From the NCBI GenBank assembly GCA_025890175.1, contig JANPYM010000011.1, forward strand, positions 1,220,299 through 1,284,298: a DNA stretch of 64,000 nt. Direction: 5' to 3'. The notes beneath the pieces are model-generated. The model did no database searches and was not told where the DNA came from. It was given only the letters and a program-made list of their open reading frames with translations. Of the stretch, positions 59,901 to 64,000 are shown piece after piece. The translations under genes and the position numbers were made by a program. This DNA comes from Ciborinia camelliae (lineage: Eukaryota; Ascomycota; Leotiomycetes; Helotiales; Sclerotiniaceae). Positions within the stretch are counted from its first letter, which is position 1. The number at the start of each line of letters is the position of its first letter.

Positions 59901-61500
59901 CGGAATGTTCTCCACGGTCGAATTTTTGCATAATGACTCATGATACTGAGCTTGTGCAGAGATGGCTGACGGTTGAAAAGAACAATATCGCCATCCTCAA
60001 GATGTCTTTCAACAACGTCTCCTATCTTGAGATATTTTGCCTCATTATCCCGTTTAGCAAATTTCAAAGATATCTTATGGTTAGAATCCTTCTTGATGAT
60101 TTGTTGCGCACCAGGATGAACGTTTGGCCCATTTATGACGCACTTGCGCAATTTTTCGATGTTCTGACGTTGGACTCGTTCGGGATATGTGAGATTCTTT
60201 GCTACCAATATAGGAACGGCAACTTCATCAATACCAAGATTCGGGTCCGGAGAAATGACCGTTCGTCCAGAGAAATCAACACGTTTTCCGGACAAATTAC
60301 CACGGAATCGACCCTGTTTTCCTTTCAACCGTTGACAAAATCCACGAATCGCCTTTCCGAATCCAGGTTGCTGAAGACCTGGGACGTCACTATTAACATA
60401 CATGGCGATCTGTAGTTGAAGGAAATCCCATTGCTCCATGATTGTTTGTACCGGTTGCCCTTTATGTAATGCCGCTCTTATTAGAGAGCTTAAGTTGACG
60501 ATTTCGGCCAGTTTGGCAGTGAGATCATCCTCATTACTCGCTCCATCTTGCGCAACAGATGGTCTGATGCAGATTGGGGGTGCCGGGACGAACTGCCATA
60601 AGAACATTTCAGGGCGACCTTCGGCAGGATTGATCCCAAGAAGTTCGCAATCGCTCGGCGTAATCAACTTAAACAAATTCAGCACTCTCAATGGATGTAG
60701 ATCCTCATAAACCTTCTTGACGTGTTTTTCTAACTCTGCGTTGTTCTTCTTTGCTTCTTCAAACGATCTTTGGTATTCAGCCATTCCCGGTGGAATTACT
60801 TTTTTGGCTGCGGTGGACTTATTGTATTTTGTATATTTGTCGTGTGCCAAGCGAACGACGCTGACTTTCCTGATTTGACCATTGGTAGCATCGCAGTAAG
60901 GACATTGACTTGCTTTTCGACATTGTTCGTTGATCTTTTTACAGATTTGCGTGCGCTTCAAATTATCAATACCAGGCCTTCTTAACTCTCTCAAGAATTG
61001 TCGTCGCTCGGCATCCGTGAGTAGAACTCTGGCGCATGTCTATGAGAGTTAACATCTAATTAATCGCAATGTATATAGGGCTTTCGACATACTTTGCAGA
61101 CGTTTTGTAGAATCATTATAATCAATTTCAAGTACCCGATATGGAAAGCTGGAAGCGGTAATCTGACATGACCAAAATGACCATTGCAATCTTGCAGACC
61201 TTTATCACAAGTTGCGCAGCGTCCAGATTTGCTGGAAGTACCCTATGGCAACGCGTTAGAAGATATTATCTATCCATCATCGAAGCAAGGCTCTCTTACC
61301 AATCGTGGATCGAGAGGACCATGTGGAATAGCAGATCGACCATTCTCGACATTATACAGAGTTTTATTCGAAACCTCTATCACACCCTGGTTGACAATGT
61401 CTTGATTTGATTGAATGCCAAATTTCAATTCCTTGAATCGTTTCGGAATCTTGTCGACGACTTGCGCCTTGATCGACTCGCCGCTGGACATCATGGGCAT
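56975..61500 (-). CDS. RPC1: RNA polymerase III largest subunit RPC1
   Basis: Three exons on the minus strand (61500-61300, 61242-61093, 61039-56975) encode 1471 aa, close to yeast Rpo31/Rpc160. The subunit is the catalytic core of Pol III (tRNA, 5S and U6 synthesis). Exon 2 has the clamp zinc site CATCDKGLQDCNGHFGH; a second Cys set follows in exon 3. The active-site Mg motif NADFDGD is at residues 507-513. The segment SGKRVDFSGRTVISPDPNL and the bridge-helix area (FFTGLTPYEFIFHAMSGREG) are conserved, as is the C-terminal jaw/foot ending VKLKRSTQA. The choice of Pol III over Pol I/II rests on overall length, the lack of a CTD heptad tail, and the N-terminus KAQVVDKIPKRFKELKFGIQ. All introns lie in the first 500 bp. 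Confidence 0.95.
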
Positions 61501-62492
61501 ATTGGCTGTGTTTTACCGGCAATGATGCATAGGCAGATGAAGGTATTAATAGATATATTTTGAATTGTATCGAGTTTCCTTGCTACAGCATCGTTATTTT
61601 GATGGGGTCAGGATTGGGCGATATTCGGGTTGTAGGCGTCGCGTTGATGGAGAAGTTGAGTCAAATTGTGAGATTCGATGGATGTCGGATTTCCAAGGTT
61701 GATTTAATCCGCAGAAATTTTGGTCAGGTTGGTTCCGAAAAAAAAAGGTTCAGGTTCAACCGAACCGAACCCCGCGATCATGAAGCTCAGTTGACGCTAT
61801 TCTATATAAAGTCTAGCGTGAGGACCTTATCTGTGGCGATAAGAAATATTCACTCTCGACAGGGAATGACTTTTTAGATGCGGCTAAAAGACCAAAAAAG
61901 TAAGACAACACATAGAATATGCCCTATGCCCACCTGGTGCAGATAATTGCTTGCATTGAATCCGCTTAGCTGCAGCGCAAGACAGTTATGATGAAATCAT
62001 TGAAGGTCTAGAGAGGTACGGTAGCTAGTATGTACGAGATCCCATATTCATCCTCAAATTCAATCTCAGCGGCTGGGCTTGGGTCGACTAATGTTATGTA
62101 TGTCTACCGGTATCTGATTCTGACATCCATGGATGGTTTCCACACTCCAGAAAGCTCGGGCTGCAATCAGACAATGAGAGATTTTTGATTCTCGAATCCA
62201 GCTCATATACTAGGTATACTTATACTACTGTACAGTAAGTATAGGTACCTAGGTCATTGAATTCGTTTGATGGAATGAAAAATCCACTCGACTCATTCAC
62301 TTACGTCCGGACTATTGGAGATAGAGAATCATCACCATCGACATGGAAAATGCAATATATACAAAAACATATTCATTCAAGTCGATCGATGGGTGTAGGT
62401 TGGGGGTAATGTAACGTTATCATTAAAATATTTATGCTTGAAGTAGTCCTATACTCCTTTTCCGAACTTAACATTCCAACCTAACCCTTTTC
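61501..62492. other. RPC1 upstream region and NEM1 3' flank
   Basis: About 1 kb without a gene. Bases 61742-61770 hold GGTTCAGGTTCAACCGAACCGAACC, a short inverted repeat. ACCTAGGT occurs at 62247-62254. The 105-codon frame at 61560-61877 has no recognisable domain and overlaps the RPC1 promoter. Confidence 0.45.
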
Positions 62493-64000
62493 TTAAGTCA
62501 TATGCTTCCCATCCTCCCCACCACGTAATGCAAGAAAAGCCCGTACATCTGTCACATACTGCAGTCCTTCTAAAAGGGGCACAAGATGCAGAAGATCATT
62601 ATCCGTAGGGTCATTGATCCACCCTTCTATGGGTATTGCATTGTCTGCCATATTATTAGCTCCATTCCGCACCTCACAAATGACGTAGATTCACCTTGAT
62701 GGAACAGATAACTCGTTGGACTATTATCTAAAATCATGACTTTGCTAAGGTCAGGCTCGACAGAGCTCAGATCTTTGATGTAGGCGTTGTTTCGAAAGGT
62801 ACAGTGCTGACGATAGTATCGTGCCGAAAAGAATTTACGCTCCTGTTCTAGCCAATCTATAACCGGGTCTGCATAATCTTGAAGTGATGCTGTGAAAACA
62901 ACCAAATTATACCACTTGCAAACCTGTGACCTTGTTAGTAACTTTTCCTCCATGATATATATCACTGCTTACACGTCGCAAGAACTCATCGCAATATGGC
63001 CTCTTATTTACATAATACAATATTGGATGTTGGGGACCAGCTCCTCCTGCGCCCATGAAGTTTGTGATTTGTACCTCAACCATATGACCAGTACTCATTC
63101 GACCTCCATGAACCATACTGTGTATCAAAGTTTCGTCGAGGTCAAGGACGAGGGTCTTTTGTGTAAGCTTCCCCACGGGAGCATCAAAAGTGTAGGATGG
63201 TTGTCGACGAGGTATGAGAGGTCGTGGTGGCGCTGGAGCTCGCGGATACTTTGTCATGAGGAGAGAGGAAGTGGCAGGGGATGTTGGCGACTTCATGATT
63301 GCAGCAGTCATCTCGGTAGCAGACATAGAACCGCCGGATCCATCACTCTGAGTAGTGTTTGACTGTGCCTTCCGGTGTTTCCGCTGTCTTAGATTGTCGT
63401 CGCTATGGAGCTTTATGCGAATAGATCTCCTAGCAGGCGAGATCTCGTCAGAACTCTGTAAGGACTTCGAACGCGTTTGGCGATTCGCCAGGTTCGTTGC
63501 CGAGTTATCTGTCTCACTAAGAAACCGGTCATTATCTGATTCAGACTCAGATGAGACGAAGGACGAGGGATTTGGCGGAGAAGGATCTCTCGATGAGGAT
63601 GTTTTTGCAGCTGGCATCTTTCCATTGGCCAAATAGCTCATACTGCTGCTCTCAGAAATAGGCGATCCTCCGGTCGTTTGGGTTATTAAATCTCCAGTCG
63701 TGCCACCAAACAGTTTTCTGAATTGAGATATTGGGGCGAAATTACCCCTTTCGTCGTACAAGCAAGCTATAACGTATACTCCCGGCGCAACAAGAGTAGA
63801 TAGCACCCACCGTATTGAATCATAAAACATCCTCGTCATTCGCACATGCTCATTTGCATGGTAAGTTGTTGTGCCTTCTTTGTCCAATAGTGGTGTGCCT
63901 TCGTGTAATGAGTTGACATCGTCGGGGTTTGAGTCTGGCGCATCCTCCTGATCAAGTCCTTCCGACTTCTCGCTGCATACCTCTTCTCGCGAATTCCTTC
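62493..64000 (-). CDS. NEM1: NEM1-type nuclear envelope protein phosphatase, 5' end missing
   Basis: Three exons on the minus strand (open at 64000 to 62973, 62923-62695, 62644-62493); the start lies beyond the window. With Spo7, Nem1 dephosphorylates the Pah1 lipin phosphatidate phosphatase at the nuclear/ER membrane, steering lipids between storage and membrane growth. Visible parts are an N-terminal region ending TYHANEHVRMTRMFYDSIR, a membrane segment (WVLSTLVAPGVYVIACLY), a long Ser-rich disordered linker, and the FCP1/NIF (HAD) phosphatase domain. Domain landmarks are the nucleophile motif LVLDLDETLIHSM, NKRPYCDEFLRRV, YNLVVFTASLQDYADPVID, and KVMILDNSPTSYLFH. The C-terminus PIEGWINDPTDNDLLHLVPL is complete. 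All HAD motifs are intact. The presence of the membrane segment separates it from soluble CTD phosphatases. Confidence 0.9.

Overview
The window reads as nuclear DNA of a filamentous ascomycete, most likely a leotiomycete close to Botrytis/Sclerotinia. The reasons are short GT-AG introns, fungal-specific regulators, compact orthologues of core eukaryotic genes, and an extremely AT-rich repeat block of the kind left by repeat-induced point mutation (RIP). The taxonomic call is inference from gene style; no marker gene is present.

Bases 1-13,834 are a gene-less AT-rich block. It holds two collinear decayed copies of one LTR-type element (2609-7498 and 8799-12946), a solo LTR of the same family in inverted orientation with a 5-bp target duplication (13299-13457), a much younger GC-normal solo LTR inserted in the first copy (5431-5618), a tRNA-related SINE-like unit (8035-8219), a 93-bp-period tandem repeat (8410-8690) and a TIR-bounded element (13166-13834). 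Composition returns to normal around 14 kb.

Bases 15.8-21.5 kb are a border zone: a three-repeat MYB regulator, a decayed cytochrome P450 with RIP-like stop codons, and an intact HMG-CoA synthase that may be a paralogue. From about 22 kb the window is housekeeping: RFT1 (lipid-linked oligosaccharide translocation) tail to tail with DBP3 (ribosome biogenesis helicase), ISU1 (Fe-S scaffold) divergent from UBP14 (free ubiquitin-chain peptidase), and a DUG1/CNDP-type M20 dipeptidase convergent on UBP14.

After a 5-kb gene-poor, microsatellite-rich stretch come a C2H2 plus fungal-trans regulator, a CBM48 (AMPK-beta-like, Crp1/Mdg1-type) repeat protein, the PKA regulatory subunit, an SPF27/BCAS2 splicing factor, a membrane-anchored neutral ceramidase, RPC1 (the largest Pol III subunit) and the NEM1 nuclear-envelope phosphatase, whose 5' end leaves the window. 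The genes do not form one pathway. I worked out exon structures by hand; each intact complete gene sums to a multiple of three. I found no tRNA or rRNA gene, no CRISPR array and no clear novel enzymatic system. The most interesting material is the layered history of the repeat block, the decayed P450 at its edge, and several palindromic or tandem non-coding structures.
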